Shown here: piece by piece, positions 23,732 through 32,746 of the stretch
How the letters are laid out: every line of letters begins with the position of its first letter
Position numbering within the stretch: position 1 is the first letter of the stretch
Origin: Lentzea aerocolonigenes
GTDB taxonomy: Bacteria; Actinomycetota; Actinomycetes; Mycobacteriales; Pseudonocardiaceae
DNA length: 64,000 nt
Assembly (NCBI RefSeq): GCF_000974445.1
Contig: NZ_BBOJ01000002.1
Location: forward strand, 186,001-250,000
Reading direction: 5' to 3'
Made by a program: the position numbers and the translations under genes
Notes under the pieces: model-generated
The model's database searches: none
Told to the model about the DNA's origin: nothing
The model's input: the letters and a program-made list of their open reading frames with translations, nothing else

Positions 23732-25897
23732 ATGGCGAAACTGCTCTACAGACTGGGACTGGGTGCGCACAAGCACCGGCTCTCCGTCGTCCTGATCTGG
23801 CTGCTGGTGCTGGTCGGTTCCGGTGTCGGCGCCTTCACGCTCGGCGGTGAGACGTCCCAGTCGATGTCGATCCCCGGCCAGGAGTCCACGACCGCGCTGG
23901 AGCGCATCCAGCAGAAGTTCGGCTCCGGCGAGACCGCGACGGCCCGTGTCGTCGTCAAGGCGCCAGAAGGCCAGAAGCTGCCTCAGCACGTCAAGGCGAT
24001 CACCGAGCTGGTGGCCGACGAGTCCGCGCTGAAGGGCGTGCGGTCGGCGACCAACCCGCTCGACCCCGCCGCGCCCAGCGTCAACCGCGACGTCAACGTC
24101 GGCTACAGCACCGTCACCTACGACGTGAAACCGGGCGAGGTCACCGCCGACCAGCGGGCCGAGCTCACCAAGGCCGTCGACAAGGCGCGGGCGAGCGGGC
24201 TGACCGTCGAGGTCACCGGCACCGCGATGCAGGAGACGCCGCACGTCGGCGGGCCCAGCGAGGTCCTCGGTGTCGTGCTGGCGCTCGTCATCCTCGCGCT
24301 GACCTACGGCTCGCTGGTGACCGCCGGCATGAACCTGCTGTCCGCCGGCATCGGGGTCGGCATCGGCACGCTCGGCATCACGATCGTGTCCGGGTTCATG
24401 GACCTGCAGTCGACCACGCCGATCCTCGCCTCGATGCTCGGCCTCGCGGTCGGCATCGACTACGCGTTGTTCATCATCAACCGCTACCGCCAGGAACTGC
24501 GCCGCGGCTCCGACGTCGGTCACGCGGTCGCCACCGCGGTCGGCACGGCCGGTTCCGCCGTCGTCACCGCCGGTCTCACCGTGGTCATCGCGCTGGTCGG
24601 CCTCGCGATCGCCGGCATCCCGTTCCTGACGCAGATGGGCGTCTCGGCCGCCGCCACGATCATCGTCGCGGTGCTGATCGCCATCACGCTGGTGCCCGCG
24701 GTGCTGGGCATGCTCGGCCGCCGCGTGCTGACCCGCAAGGAGCGCTCGCAGCCCGACGCCGAACCGAAGGACCGCGGTGTCATCCGCGGCTGGGCGGGCG
24801 CCGTCACCCGCAACCGCGTCGTCGCGCTGCTGCTCTCGGTCGTGGCGCTGGGCATCGTCGCGATCCCGGTCGCGTCCATGGACACCACGCTGATCCAGAA
24901 GCCGCCCGCCGGCTCCACCCAGGAACGCGCCGACCAGATCCTCGCGCAGGGCTTCGGCGAGGGCTTCAACGGTCCGATCATCGTCCTCGTCGAGGGCAAC
25001 GGCGCCGCCGCCACGGCCACCAAGGCCGCGGAGCCCATCGCGAAGATGGCGGACGTGGCTCTCGTGACGCCCGCCCAGCCGAGCCCGGACGGCAGCGCCG
25101 CGATGGTCACCGTCATCCCGAAGTCGGGCCCCGACAGCGCCGCGACCGAACAGCTCGTCGCCGACCTGCGCACCGAACTGTCCGGTGTGGAGGGTGGCAA
25201 GGCCTACGTCACCGGCGCCACCGCGGTGAGCGTGGACGTGGCCACCTCCCTGGACCGCGCGCTGCCGATCTACCTCGCGGTCGTCGTCGGCCTGGCACTC
25301 GTGCTGCTGGTCCTGGTGTTCCGCTCACTGCTGGTGCCGCTGGTCGGTGTCCTCGGCTTCCTGCTGACCATCGGCGCGTCACTCGGCGCCACGGTGGCGG
25401 TGTTCCAGTGGGGCTGGCTCTCCAGCGCGGTCAACCTCGACGCCACCGGCCCGCTGATCAGCCTCACGCCGATCCTGGTGATCGGCATCCTGTTCGGCCT
25501 CGCCATGGACTACCAGATCTTCCTGGTGTCCCGCATGCACGAGGCGCACCACCGCGGCGCCAAGCCGATCGAGGCCATCACCACGGGCTTCCGCCAGGCG
25601 GCCCCGGTCGTCATGGCCGCGGCACTGATCATGTTCTCGGTGTTCGCCGGCTTCGTCCCCGCGGGCGAGGCGACCGTGAAGTCGATCGCCTTCGCCCTGG
25701 CCGTGGGCATCTTCGTGGACGCGTTCGTGGTCCGCATGGTGCTCGTGCCGGCCGCGCTGGCCCTGATCGGTGAGCGCGCCTGGTGGCTGCCGAAGTGGCT
25801 GCGCTGGCTGCCGGAGCTCGACGTCGAGGGCACTGCGCTCGACGAGCTGTCCAAGACGGACGAGCCGGAGCCGGTCGGCGCGGTTAGCCGCGGTTAG
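23732..25897 (+). CDS. MMPL/RND family membrane transporter
   Basis: 721 residues. The MMPL layout is clear: helix 1 (RLSVVLIWLLVLVGSGVGAF), an extracellular porter loop, five helices with the GLAVGIDYALFIINRYRQEL motif carrying the proton-relay Asp, and a second copy with GLAMDYQIFLVSRMHEAHHRG. It exports lipids, siderophores or drugs with proton antiport. ATG 23732 is preceded by GGAGG, 9 nt upstream; the longer frame starting at 23669 lies inside the TetR gene. A strong terminator follows the stop. Confidence 0.92.
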   Translation: MAKLLYRLGLGAHKHRLSVVLIWLLVLVGSGVGAFTLGGETSQSMSIPGQESTTALERIQQKFGSGETATARVVVKAPEGQKLPQHVKAITELVADESALKGVRSATNPLDPAAPSVNRDVNVGYSTVTYDVKPGEVTADQRAELTKAVDKARASGLTVEVTGTAMQETPHVGGPSEVLGVVLALVILALTYGSLVTAGMNLLSAGIGVGIGTLGITIVSGFMDLQSTTPILASMLGLAVGIDYALFIINRYRQELRRGSDVGHAVATAVGTAGSAVVTAGLTVVIALVGLAIAGIPFLTQMGVSAAATIIVAVLIAITLVPAVLGMLGRRVLTRKERSQPDAEPKDRGVIRGWAGAVTRNRVVALLLSVVALGIVAIPVASMDTTLIQKPPAGSTQERADQILAQGFGEGFNGPIIVLVEGNGAAATATKAAEPIAKMADVALVTPAQPSPDGSAAMVTVIPKSGPDSAATEQLVADLRTELSGVEGGKAYVTGATAVSVDVATSLDRALPIYLAVVVGLALVLLVLVFRSLLVPLVGVLGFLLTIGASLGATVAVFQWGWLSSAVNLDATGPLISLTPILVIGILFGLAMDYQIFLVSRMHEAHHRGAKPIEAITTGFRQAAPVVMAAALIMFSVFAGFVPAGEATVKSIAFALAVGIFVDAFVVRMVLVPAALALIGERAWWLPKWLRWLPELDVEGTALDELSKTDEPEPVGAVSRG

Positions 25898-25922
25898 CGG
25901 GCACATAGCGGCATTCCCCAGT

Positions 25923-25957
25923 CTTCTCGGTGAGGCGAACCCCGCCTCACCGAGAAG
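25923..25957 (+). terminator. Perfect 15-bp hairpin between MMPL and the I36 gene
   Basis: CTTCTCGGTGAGGCG and its exact complement enclose a 5-nt loop. It lies 25 bp after the MMPL stop and ends right at the Shine-Dalgarno of the next gene (AAGGGGGAAC), so it is either the terminator of the exporter operon or a structured leader of the secreted inhibitor, or both. Confidence 0.78.
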
Positions 25958-25968
25958 GGGGAACTCTC

Positions 25969-26379
25969 TTGATTCGCAAGACGATGACGGTCCTGGCCGG
26001 CGCCGCGTTCGCGGCCGCGCTGGTGTCGATGCCCGCGAGCGCGTCCGCTCCCAGCCGGGGAATCCTCGAGCCCACCGGCGACGTGTCGATCACCGCCTAC
26101 AGCGACTGCCCCGCCGCCCGGATGTGCATCTGGAACAACCTCAACGGTGGCCGCCCGTGGGGCTACTTCGCCGTCGGTGACGCCAACCTGGGTGCCGCTC
26201 CCGGCCCCAGCGGGCTCAACAACAACACCGAGAGCGCGTGGAACCGCACCAGCCAGAACTGGTGCTTCTACGACGGCGCCAACTACACGTCGCTGCTCGG
26301 CTACATCCCGCCCGGCGGCCAGGGCAACCTCGACGCCCAGTACCGCAACAGGATCACCTCGCTGCGGGTCTGTCCCTGA
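25969..26379 (+). CDS. Secreted peptidase-inhibitor family I36-like protein
   Basis: 136 residues. TTG 25969 follows a strong ribosome site. A Sec signal peptide (IRKTMTVLAGAAFAAALV..ASA) is followed by a domain with CPAARMCIWNNLNGGRPW and a closing C near the end. This matches the beta/gamma-crystallin-like I36 inhibitor pattern (C.a..fClY.n.nf.G) of Streptomyces SMI-type metalloprotease inhibitors. It is probably extracellular and blocks a protease, though many I36 members have no tested function. Confidence 0.82.
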   Translation: MIRKTMTVLAGAAFAAALVSMPASASAPSRGILEPTGDVSITAYSDCPAARMCIWNNLNGGRPWGYFAVGDANLGAAPGPSGLNNNTESAWNRTSQNWCFYDGANYTSLLGYIPPGGQGNLDAQYRNRITSLRVCP

Positions 26380-26380
26380 C

Positions 26381-26602
26381 GTGACACGCACGACATCGGC
26401 GCTGGTCGCCGGTGTGGTGATGGCGGGGTCGCTGCTCGCAGCGGCCCCGGCCGTCGCTTCCCCGGTCTCCACCGCCTCCTACCACCAGTGCGCTCTCAAC
26501 CGGTTCGTCAGACGACCGCGTGCCGGTCGGGTTCGGCCTGTTCGGCGGCGAAGCAGCGCAACAGGTCGTGCATTCCGTAGCAGGTGGTGCCGCCACGCCT
26601 GA
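26381..26602 (+). pseudogene. Truncated secreted-protein gene (signal peptide plus stub)
   Basis: A GTG one base after the I36 stop opens a frame with a convincing signal peptide, TRTTSALVAGVVMAGSLLAA then APAVAS, and a short mature start (SYHQCALNRFV). From about 26508 the frame runs antisense through the convergent AfsR-like gene and becomes Arg-rich, with no domain. It looks like the 5' end of a second small secreted protein gene whose body was lost at the junction with the regulator gene; a genuine 73-residue product is the alternative. Confidence 0.5.
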
Positions 26603-28232
26603 CCACGGTCACCAGGTGCCAGCTCACGAGGTCCTCCAGCACCCGTTCCGCGTGGTCGCGTCCGCTGTCGAGCAGTGCCGCCGCGACCCGCGCGGGCACC
26701 GGCGCCGCGGGCAGCAGACCCATGCGGCGGAACAACGTCTGGTGCTCCGCGGGCAACCGGCGGTAGCACGCGGTGAAGCACGCCCGCACGTCCAGGTCGC
26801 CCGCTTCGAGCCAGTCGAGCCGGGTGCGGTGATCGGCCAGCCGCCCGGCCAGGTCGTCACAGGTCCAATGCGGACGACTGACGAGCAGCGCGCCCGCGAT
26901 CCGCAACGCCAGCGGCAGACCACCGCAGCACGCGACCAGCGCGTCACCGGGCGGCGCACCGGCGATCCTCGTGATCAGCTCGACCGAGTCGCCCGCGGTG
27001 AGCAGCCCGAGCCGGACCAGCCGCGCGCCTTCGAGCTCACCGAGCGCGCGCCTGCTCGTCACCAGCACCGCGCAACCGGGTTCGGCGGGCACGAACGGGC
27101 ACACCTGGCTCGCGTCGGCCGCGTTGTCGACGACCAGCAGCACCCTGCGGCCCGTCAGCAGGTCGCGCAACAGCGCCGAGCACTCCTGCCCGCCGTCCGG
27201 CACGAGGTCGGCGGGCACCCCGAGCGCGCGCAGGAACTGGTGCAGCACAGACGTTGTGTCGTCACCGTGCACCGTCGCGAAGAGCCGGCCGTCCGGGAAC
27301 CGCTCGCGCACGCGGTGAGCGAGCTGCACCGCGAACGACGTCTTGCCCACGCCCGGCGTGCCGGAGATGACCACGAGCGGCGGCCGGGCGCGCTCGGGCA
27401 ACGTGAGGGCGGTGGCCAGTTCCGCGAGCAGGCCTGCCCTGCCCACGAAGTCGGGCAGCGCCGGGGGCAGCTGGTTCGGCCGGTGTTCCTTGCGCCGCAA
27501 CGGAAATGTCGGCCGTTCCTCGCCACTCAGGATCCTGGCGTGCAGCGCGGTCAGCCGCGCGGACGGCTCAACACCCAGTTCCTCGATCATCGTGCGCCGG
27601 AACGCGCGGAACACCTCCAGCGCCTCGGGCACGCGGCCGCGCTGGGCCAGAGCGGTCATCAGCTGGGCGCGCAACCGTTCCCGCAACGGGTGTTCGGCCA
27701 CCACCGCCGTCAGCTCGCCGATCAGGTCCGCGCTGCCGCCGAGCAGGAGATCGGCGTCGACGCGTTCCTCCAGCACGGTCATCCGCAGCTCCGCGAGCTG
27801 ACCGGCCACCGGCTCGGCCAGCTCCGGGTTCACGGGTCCGTGCCAGCGGCCGAGCGCCTCCCGCAGCCGGGTCGCGCCGAGCGCCACGTCACCGTTCGCG
27901 ACGAGCTCCCGCGCCCTGGCCAGGTCCTCGCGCACGAGCTCGACGTCGAGCTCCTCCGCATCGGCGCGCAGGACGTACCCCGTGGCCGTGGTCCGGATCC
28001 GCTCCTTGCCGAGCAGACGTCTCAGTCGCGAGATGATGCCCTGCACCTGGACCTTCGCCGACGACGGCGGCGCGTCACCCCACAGCTCGTCGAACACCCG
28101 CCCGAGCGGCACGACGTCGTTCGCGTGCCACACCAGCAGCGCCAGCACCGTGCGCGTCTGCGGGGTGCCGACCGCGATCTCCTGACCCTCTCGTTCAACG
28201 CGCAACGAACCCAGCATTTTGAAGTACACCAT
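26508..28232 (-). CDS. SARP regulator with NB-ARC ATPase (no TPR region)
   Basis: 574 residues. A winged helix (MLGSLRVEREGQEIAVG, then KVQVQGIISRLRRLLG) is followed by a BTAD domain (about 95-245) and an NB-ARC module with P-loop GTPGVGKTSFAVQ, VLLVVDN and CCGGLPLALRI. The protein stops soon after the MHDLL winged-helix segment, so the usual C-terminal TPR repeats of AfsR are absent. Likely an activator of a nearby secreted or metabolite gene. ATG 28232 has GGGGAGG 12 nt upstream and a closer GGGGGAG. Its 3' end borders a truncated secreted-protein gene, hinting at a rearrangement there. Confidence 0.88.
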   Translation of the reverse strand: MVYFKMLGSLRVEREGQEIAVGTPQTRTVLALLVWHANDVVPLGRVFDELWGDAPPSSAKVQVQGIISRLRRLLGKERIRTTATGYVLRADAEELDVELVREDLARARELVANGDVALGATRLREALGRWHGPVNPELAEPVAGQLAELRMTVLEERVDADLLLGGSADLIGELTAVVAEHPLRERLRAQLMTALAQRGRVPEALEVFRAFRRTMIEELGVEPSARLTALHARILSGEERPTFPLRRKEHRPNQLPPALPDFVGRAGLLAELATALTLPERARPPLVVISGTPGVGKTSFAVQLAHRVRERFPDGRLFATVHGDDTTSVLHQFLRALGVPADLVPDGGQECSALLRDLLTGRRVLLVVDNAADASQVCPFVPAEPGCAVLVTSRRALGELEGARLVRLGLLTAGDSVELITRIAGAPPGDALVACCGGLPLALRIAGALLVSRPHWTCDDLAGRLADHRTRLDWLEAGDLDVRACFTACYRRLPAEHQTLFRRMGLLPAAPVPARVAAALLDSGRDHAERVLEDLVSWHLVTVVRRGGTTCYGMHDLLRCFAAEQAEPDRHAVV

Positions 28233-28422
28233 GCTCCCCCAGTACCTCCCCTTTGTTCAGGGTGGCACAGCGGGTGAACTCGTCGCATGCACTTCGGCGC
28301 AATCCAAAACGTCGCGCGCGTGGATCACTCGCATGGAATCGCACTGCGGTTCTGAATCACTTTTCCAAGCCGTCGCAATTCCGGCAGGAATTACCGGAAA
28401 GCATTTGTGAACCGATTTCCGG

Positions 28423-28776
28423 TCAGGCGACGTGTCCACTGTGCACGGCCGTGCTGACCGTCGCCGGACGGGACGGCCGAGCGAACACGCGGCGCACCCA
28501 CCGCGCCACCGTGCGCGGCGGCGGCTCCACGGCGCCACCCAGGTGAGCCACCACGGTCAACTCGGAGCCGCCGGGCTCCTCGACCGCGATCGCCCACCCG
28601 TGACACTCCGACCACAGCAGCGCGACGTCGCAGTCCGGGTGGTCCGGCAGCCTGCCGTCGACCGCGATGTACACCCGCAACGGCCTGTCCCTGTCCACAC
28701 ACGACGACTCGCCGCTCAGACCCAGTTCCCGCGTCACTCGCAGCGCGTAGTCGAGCACCTGCGCCAGCGCCACCAC
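28423..28776 (-). CDS. DUF6292-like protein
   Basis: 117 residues. The core VYIAVDGRLPDHPDCDVALLWSECHGWAIAVE resembles the DUF6292 family, small proteins common in Pseudonocardiales and often close to regulators. The C-terminal 35 residues are Arg-rich. Function unknown. GTG 28776 is the most upstream start without a stop; a GTG one codon later is possible. It lies 190 bp upstream of the SARP gene in the same direction. Confidence 0.62.
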   Translation of the reverse strand: MVALAQVLDYALRVTRELGLSGESSCVDRDRPLRVYIAVDGRLPDHPDCDVALLWSECHGWAIAVEEPGGSELTVVAHLGGAVEPPPRTVARWVRRVFARPSRPATVSTAVHSGHVA

Positions 28777-28891
28777 GTCGTCACCGCCTTCCGTCCGAAC
28801 GGGGCAACAGCGCCGACTGCTTGACGCAGGGGCCGAATACCCCGTTCTGCCGACCGGAAACCGCGCTGGGCCGTCTGTCCGCGCTGGGCCG

Positions 28892-29842
28892 TTACTCGCC
28901 GCCGAAGTCGCCGAAGTCCTCGAACGCGTCGTCGAGCATCTCGCCCATCACCATGCCGCCCACGACACCCGCGGCGCCGGCCGCGACGACCGTGCCCATG
29001 CCGGGACCGCGACCGTGGTGACCGCCGTGGTGACCGTGGTGTCCGTGCTGGTCGTAGCCGTGCATCGCGGCGCCGCGCTCGGCGATCTGCGAGAGCCAGC
29101 CGTTGATGGACGACGCCCAGTCGGCGACCTGGGCCTCCTGGTGCGACAGCCGGAAGTGGCCGAACGCGTCACCGCCGGAGGAGAACATCCCGCCGCGCTT
29201 GTCGGCCTCGAGGACCACGTAGAGCTCGTGCGGGTTCGCCACGAACGTCAGCTCGACCTGCTGGATCCGGCCCGCGAAGTGGGCCGGCGGGAAGAACTCG
29301 ATCTCCTGGTAGAAGCCGAGCTCCTGCGGGACGCCGTGCAGGCGCCCGGCCTCGACGTCGGCACTGCGGAACGTGAAGCCGAGCTGCCCGAACGCGTTCA
29401 GCACCGCGTCCTGCGAGGGCAGCGGGTGGACCAGCACCGGGTCGAGGTCGCCCTTGTCGGGCGCGCCCGCGATCACGAGCTCGGTCCGCACGCCCACGGT
29501 CATGCCCGGCAGCGGCGCGCCGCCGACCGCGGTGATCGGGGTCTCCCACGGGATCGGCAGCTGGAACGGGATCGCCAGCAGCTGACCCGCGGCGACCCGC
29601 ACGCCCTGCTGCACGACGACCCTCATGAACTCGGACACGCCGCCGTACTCGTGGTCGCCGTGCTCGACCTCGACGCGGGTGACTAGCGACAGCACGACCT
29701 GGCCGATCTCGGCGTCCGCGCTGCCACCCTGGATGCGCACCTGCCCGGTGACGACCTGGCCGGGCGCGGCGTGCGGCGAGTCCAGCACGGTGTCGACCGA
29801 CGGGCCGCCAACGCCGAAAGCGCTGAGCATCCGTTTGAACAT
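28892..29842 (-). CDS. Spo0M/arrestin-like protein with His-rich tail
   Basis: 316 residues. The first ~250 residues match Spo0M sporulation-control proteins, with two arrestin-like beta domains: FKRMLSAFGVGGPSVDTVL, GQVVTGQVRIQGG, LPIPWETPIT, TFVANPHELYVVLEADKRGG. The tail holds a run of His and Gly (DQHGHHGHHGGHHGRG) and then a Gly/Met hydrophobic stretch and an acidic end (DDAFEDFGDFGGE). ATG 29842 has GAGAGGAA 9 nt upstream; an ATG at 29908 is in frame but lies inside the preceding gene. It is the last gene of an operon with two CNNM/CBS membrane proteins. Confidence 0.85.
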   Translation of the reverse strand: MFKRMLSAFGVGGPSVDTVLDSPHAAPGQVVTGQVRIQGGSADAEIGQVVLSLVTRVEVEHGDHEYGGVSEFMRVVVQQGVRVAAGQLLAIPFQLPIPWETPITAVGGAPLPGMTVGVRTELVIAGAPDKGDLDPVLVHPLPSQDAVLNAFGQLGFTFRSADVEAGRLHGVPQELGFYQEIEFFPPAHFAGRIQQVELTFVANPHELYVVLEADKRGGMFSSGGDAFGHFRLSHQEAQVADWASSINGWLSQIAERGAAMHGYDQHGHHGHHGGHHGRGPGMGTVVAAGAAGVVGGMVMGEMLDDAFEDFGDFGGE

Positions 29843-29873
29843 TTTCGCGTTTCCTCTCGGAGGGAAACTCCGG

Positions 29874-30905
29874 TCAGCGGGCGCCGACCGGACGGGTGTC
29901 GGTTTCATCCTCGAAGTCGCCGATCAGCTCTTCGAGGAGGTCTTCCAATGCGGCGATGCCACGAATTCCGCCGTCTTCGACGAGCGCGAGCTGCGCGCGT
30001 GCGTTCCGCATCTCGGTCACGGCCTGCGCCACCGGCATCGACGCGGGCAACGTCAGCACCGGCCCCATCAGCTCCTGCGCCGCCGGGTCCTCACCGCGCG
30101 CCGTGGCCCGCATGGCCTCGCGGATGTGCACCAGGCCGACGTACCGGCCCCGCAGGTCGACCACCGGGAAACGCGACCGTCCACACTGGAGGCTGCGCCG
30201 CTCGATCGCCCTCGCGGTGGTGTGCGGGGACACCGTCGACGTCTGCGCGATCGGCACCATGACCTCGCGCACGGTCGTGCGCTGGACCTGGAGCATCCGG
30301 GTCAGCAACCGTTGCTGGGCCTCGGGAATCAGGCCGTGCTCGGCGGACTGCCGCAGCAGCATCCGCAGGTCGTCCGGCCGGTGCGCCTGTGCCAGCTCGT
30401 CCTGCGGCTCGACCTTCATCAGGCGCAGCAGGCGGTTCGTCGTCGAGTTCAGTCCACTGAGGACCCAACGGACCGAGCGGGCGAACGCGCGGAACGGCAG
30501 CGCGAGGATCAACGCGGACCGTTCGGGGTGCGCGATGGCCCACGACTTCGGCGCCATCTCGCCGACGACCATGTGCAGGAACACCACCAGCACCAGGCTG
30601 ATCGCGAACGCGACACCGTAGGCGAACGCGTCCGGCAAGCCGGTCAGCTTCAGCGCGGGCTCCAGCAGGTCCGCGACGGCAGGCTTGGCCAGCGCGCCCA
30701 GACCCAGCGTGCACAGCGTGATGCCGAGCTGGGCACCCGCGAGCATCAGCGACAGCTCGCGGACACCGGCCACGGCGGCGCGCGCCGCCCGGGACGTCTC
30801 GGCCGCCTGCTCCAGGCGGTGCCGCTTCGCCGCGATCAGCGCGAACTCGGCGGCGACGAAGAACCCGTTGAGCGCCAGCAGGACCACGGAGAGGACGATG
30901 CTCAT
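29874..30905 (-). CDS. CNNM/CorC-type CBS-pair membrane protein (short form)
   Basis: 343 residues. An N-terminal DUF21 membrane domain (VVLLALNGFFVAAEFALIAAKRHRL, then LHMVVGEMAPKSWAIAHPER) is followed by a CBS pair (about 200-325). The C-terminal CorC/HlyC transporter-associated domain of its upstream neighbour is absent. Family members take part in Mg2+/Co2+ efflux or regulation. ATG at 30905 overlaps the previous stop (ATGA), so the two paralogues are coupled, as in other actinobacteria where they may form heterodimers. Confidence 0.9.
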   Translation of the reverse strand: MSIVLSVVLLALNGFFVAAEFALIAAKRHRLEQAAETSRAARAAVAGVRELSLMLAGAQLGITLCTLGLGALAKPAVADLLEPALKLTGLPDAFAYGVAFAISLVLVVFLHMVVGEMAPKSWAIAHPERSALILALPFRAFARSVRWVLSGLNSTTNRLLRLMKVEPQDELAQAHRPDDLRMLLRQSAEHGLIPEAQQRLLTRMLQVQRTTVREVMVPIAQTSTVSPHTTARAIERRSLQCGRSRFPVVDLRGRYVGLVHIREAMRATARGEDPAAQELMGPVLTLPASMPVAQAVTEMRNARAQLALVEDGGIRGIAALEDLLEELIGDFEDETDTRPVGAR

Positions 30906-32179
30906 CGGGCCACCTCCAGCACGTTGATCTCCACCGAGTCCGGCACGTTGCGCGCCACCGCCGTCACCAGCAGCGTCACGCCGTCCAGCACGACCTCGTC
31001 ACCGGGCTGCGCCACGCGGCCGAGCCGGTGCAGCACGAGACCCGACACCGTGTCGTAGGCGTCGTCCTCCGGCAGCGCCACACCGGTGGCGTCCTCGACC
31101 TCGTCGAGCCGCAGCCGTGCTGGCACCTGCCAGCGGTGCTCGCCCAGGGCCGCGATCGTGTCCGCGACCAGGTCGTCCTCGTCGTGGATCTCGCCGACCA
31201 GCTCCTCCGCCAGGTCCTCCAGCGAGACCACGCCGGCGAACCCGCCGAACTCGTCGACCACGCAGGCGAGCTGACGGCGTTCGGTGCGCAGCCGTTCCAG
31301 CACCGCGGGCAACGGCAGCGTCGCCGGAACCACCAGGGCGGGCGAGGCGATCTTCTCGATCGCCACCGAGGAACGTTCCTCGGGCGTCAGGGTCAGCACC
31401 TCGGCCAGGCCGACGACACCACGCAGGTCGTCGAGGTCGTCGCCGACGACGGGAAAACGCGAGTTCCCGTTGTCCAGCAACGAGACGACGCGAGCGGCGG
31501 GCTCGTCGAACCGCACCGTGTGGACGTTCACGCGCGGGGTCATCGCCTGCTCCGCGACCAGGTCGCGGAACCCGATCCCGTGCTCCAGCAGCCGGGTCAG
31601 CTCGGGATCCAGGTGCCCCTGCTCCCCCGCGTCCTCGACGATCTGCTTGAGGTCGTCCGGCGTCGCACCCTGCGGCAGCTCCTCGACCGGCTCGATGCCG
31701 ATCGCGCGCAGCAGGCGGTTCGCGGCCGCGTCGAACAGCCGGATCACCGGCCCCGCGACCTTCAGGTACGCGAGCGTTGACGCGCTCAACGCCAGCGCCA
31801 GCCGTTCGGGCCGGGCGATCGCGAGGTTCTTCGGCAGCAGCTCACCGAGCACCATCTGCACGAAGGTCGCGAACACCAGCGCGATCACCATCGAGCCCGG
31901 CACGCCGAGGCCGGTGCCGAGCAACGGCTCGGCCACGTACCCCACGAGCAGCGCCGTCACCGTGATGCCGAACTGGGCACCGGACAGCATGAAGGAAAGC
32001 TTCGAAGTCACGCGCAGCGCACGCTCGGCGGGCCTGGAACCGGCCTCCGCCAGCTGCTGCAGACGGCCGCGATCGACCGCCATGTACGCGAACTCCTGAG
32101 CAACGAAATAGCCCGTGGCCACAGTCAGGACCACGATGGCGAGCAAGCCGGACGCGATCAACAAGTCGCACCCGGCCAC
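30902..32179 (-). CDS. CNNM/CorC-type CBS-pair membrane protein (full length)
   Basis: 425 residues. A DUF21 membrane domain (IVVLTVATGYFVAQEFAYMAVD, MVLGELLPKNLAIARPERL) is followed by two CBS motifs (NSRFPVVGDDLDDLRGVVGL, ACVVDEFGGFAGVVSLEDL) and a C-terminal transporter-associated domain (WQVPARLRLDEVEDATGVALP). This is the complete CNNM/CorC layout, implying divalent-cation export linked to nucleotide sensing. GTG 32179 is used as start; a TTG a few codons later would also fit. It is divergent from a MerR gene across a 112-bp gap. Confidence 0.9.
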   Translation of the reverse strand: MAGCDLLIASGLLAIVVLTVATGYFVAQEFAYMAVDRGRLQQLAEAGSRPAERALRVTSKLSFMLSGAQFGITVTALLVGYVAEPLLGTGLGVPGSMVIALVFATFVQMVLGELLPKNLAIARPERLALALSASTLAYLKVAGPVIRLFDAAANRLLRAIGIEPVEELPQGATPDDLKQIVEDAGEQGHLDPELTRLLEHGIGFRDLVAEQAMTPRVNVHTVRFDEPAARVVSLLDNGNSRFPVVGDDLDDLRGVVGLAEVLTLTPEERSSVAIEKIASPALVVPATLPLPAVLERLRTERRQLACVVDEFGGFAGVVSLEDLAEELVGEIHDEDDLVADTIAALGEHRWQVPARLRLDEVEDATGVALPEDDAYDTVSGLVLHRLGRVAQPGDEVVLDGVTLLVTAVARNVPDSVEINVLEVAR

Positions 32180-32212
32180 GTACTACAGCCGTCTACGTCG
32201 GCATCATCAGGC

Positions 32213-32243
32213 ATACTCCAACAGTAGCACGTAGCACTGTATG
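32213..32243. promoter_or_regulatory. Candidate operator between CNNM and MerR genes
   Basis: Arms ACAGT/ACTGT (32221-32240) enclose a direct repeat GTAGCAC-GTAGCAC, and outer arms CATAC/GTATG extend to 32213-32243. It sits in the only spacer between the divergent genes, where a MerR dimer would be expected to bind. No ideal -35/-10 pair was identified. Confidence 0.38.
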
Positions 32244-32291
32244 GTTTTGGGCGATGGTTTCGGTCGACGGTTCGGGACGGAGGTGGTCGAA

Positions 32292-32687
32292 TTGTCCGAA
32301 TCACTGCTCAAGATCGGCGAACTGGCCGCCCGCGCCGGCGTCAGCATCCGCACCGTCGACTACTACACGACCCTGGGCCTGATCAGCCCCGCCCAGCGCA
32401 CGGCGAGCAACTACCGCCTCTACCGCGCGGACGACGTGGACCGCATCCACCTCGTGCAACGCCTGGAGGTCCACGGCCTGCCGCTGGAGGACATCGCCCG
32501 CGCGTTCACGGCGCGACCGGCCGACACGGCGGCGGTGCTCGGCCAGATCGACACGGACCTGCGCACGCTCCAGGAGGCCTGCGACGCCGCGACGCCGGAG
32601 ATGCACGGGCTGCTGACGGTGATCGCGAACCGGGTCCACTCGCTGATCACCATCGCGCTGCAGCTCCCGCCCGACCTGTCGCTGTAG
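32292..32687 (+). CDS. MerR family regulator
   Basis: 131 residues. The MerR HTH is clear: KIGELAARAGVSIRTVDYYTTLGLISPAQRTASNYRLY, followed by DDVDRIHLVQRLEVHGLPLEDI and a short coiled helix. No Cys metal-binding pair in the C-terminal region, so it is probably not a soft-metal sensor. TTG 32292 is preferred because GGAGGTGG lies 5 nt upstream; an ATG at 32241 is in frame but has no ribosome site. It faces the CNNM/Spo0M operon and may regulate it. Confidence 0.85.
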   Translation: MSESLLKIGELAARAGVSIRTVDYYTTLGLISPAQRTASNYRLYRADDVDRIHLVQRLEVHGLPLEDIARAFTARPADTAAVLGQIDTDLRTLQEACDAATPEMHGLLTVIANRVHSLITIALQLPPDLSL

Positions 32688-32746
32688 CCGGGACGGGCTG
32701 GCGGCGTCATGCTCTGCGGATCCGCCACCCGCAAGGAGCGTTCGCG

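Noticed and set aside
26147-26380. Upstream extension of the truncated secreted-protein frame
   Set aside because: It lies wholly inside the I36 inhibitor gene in another frame; only the part from GTG 26381 has a signal peptide.
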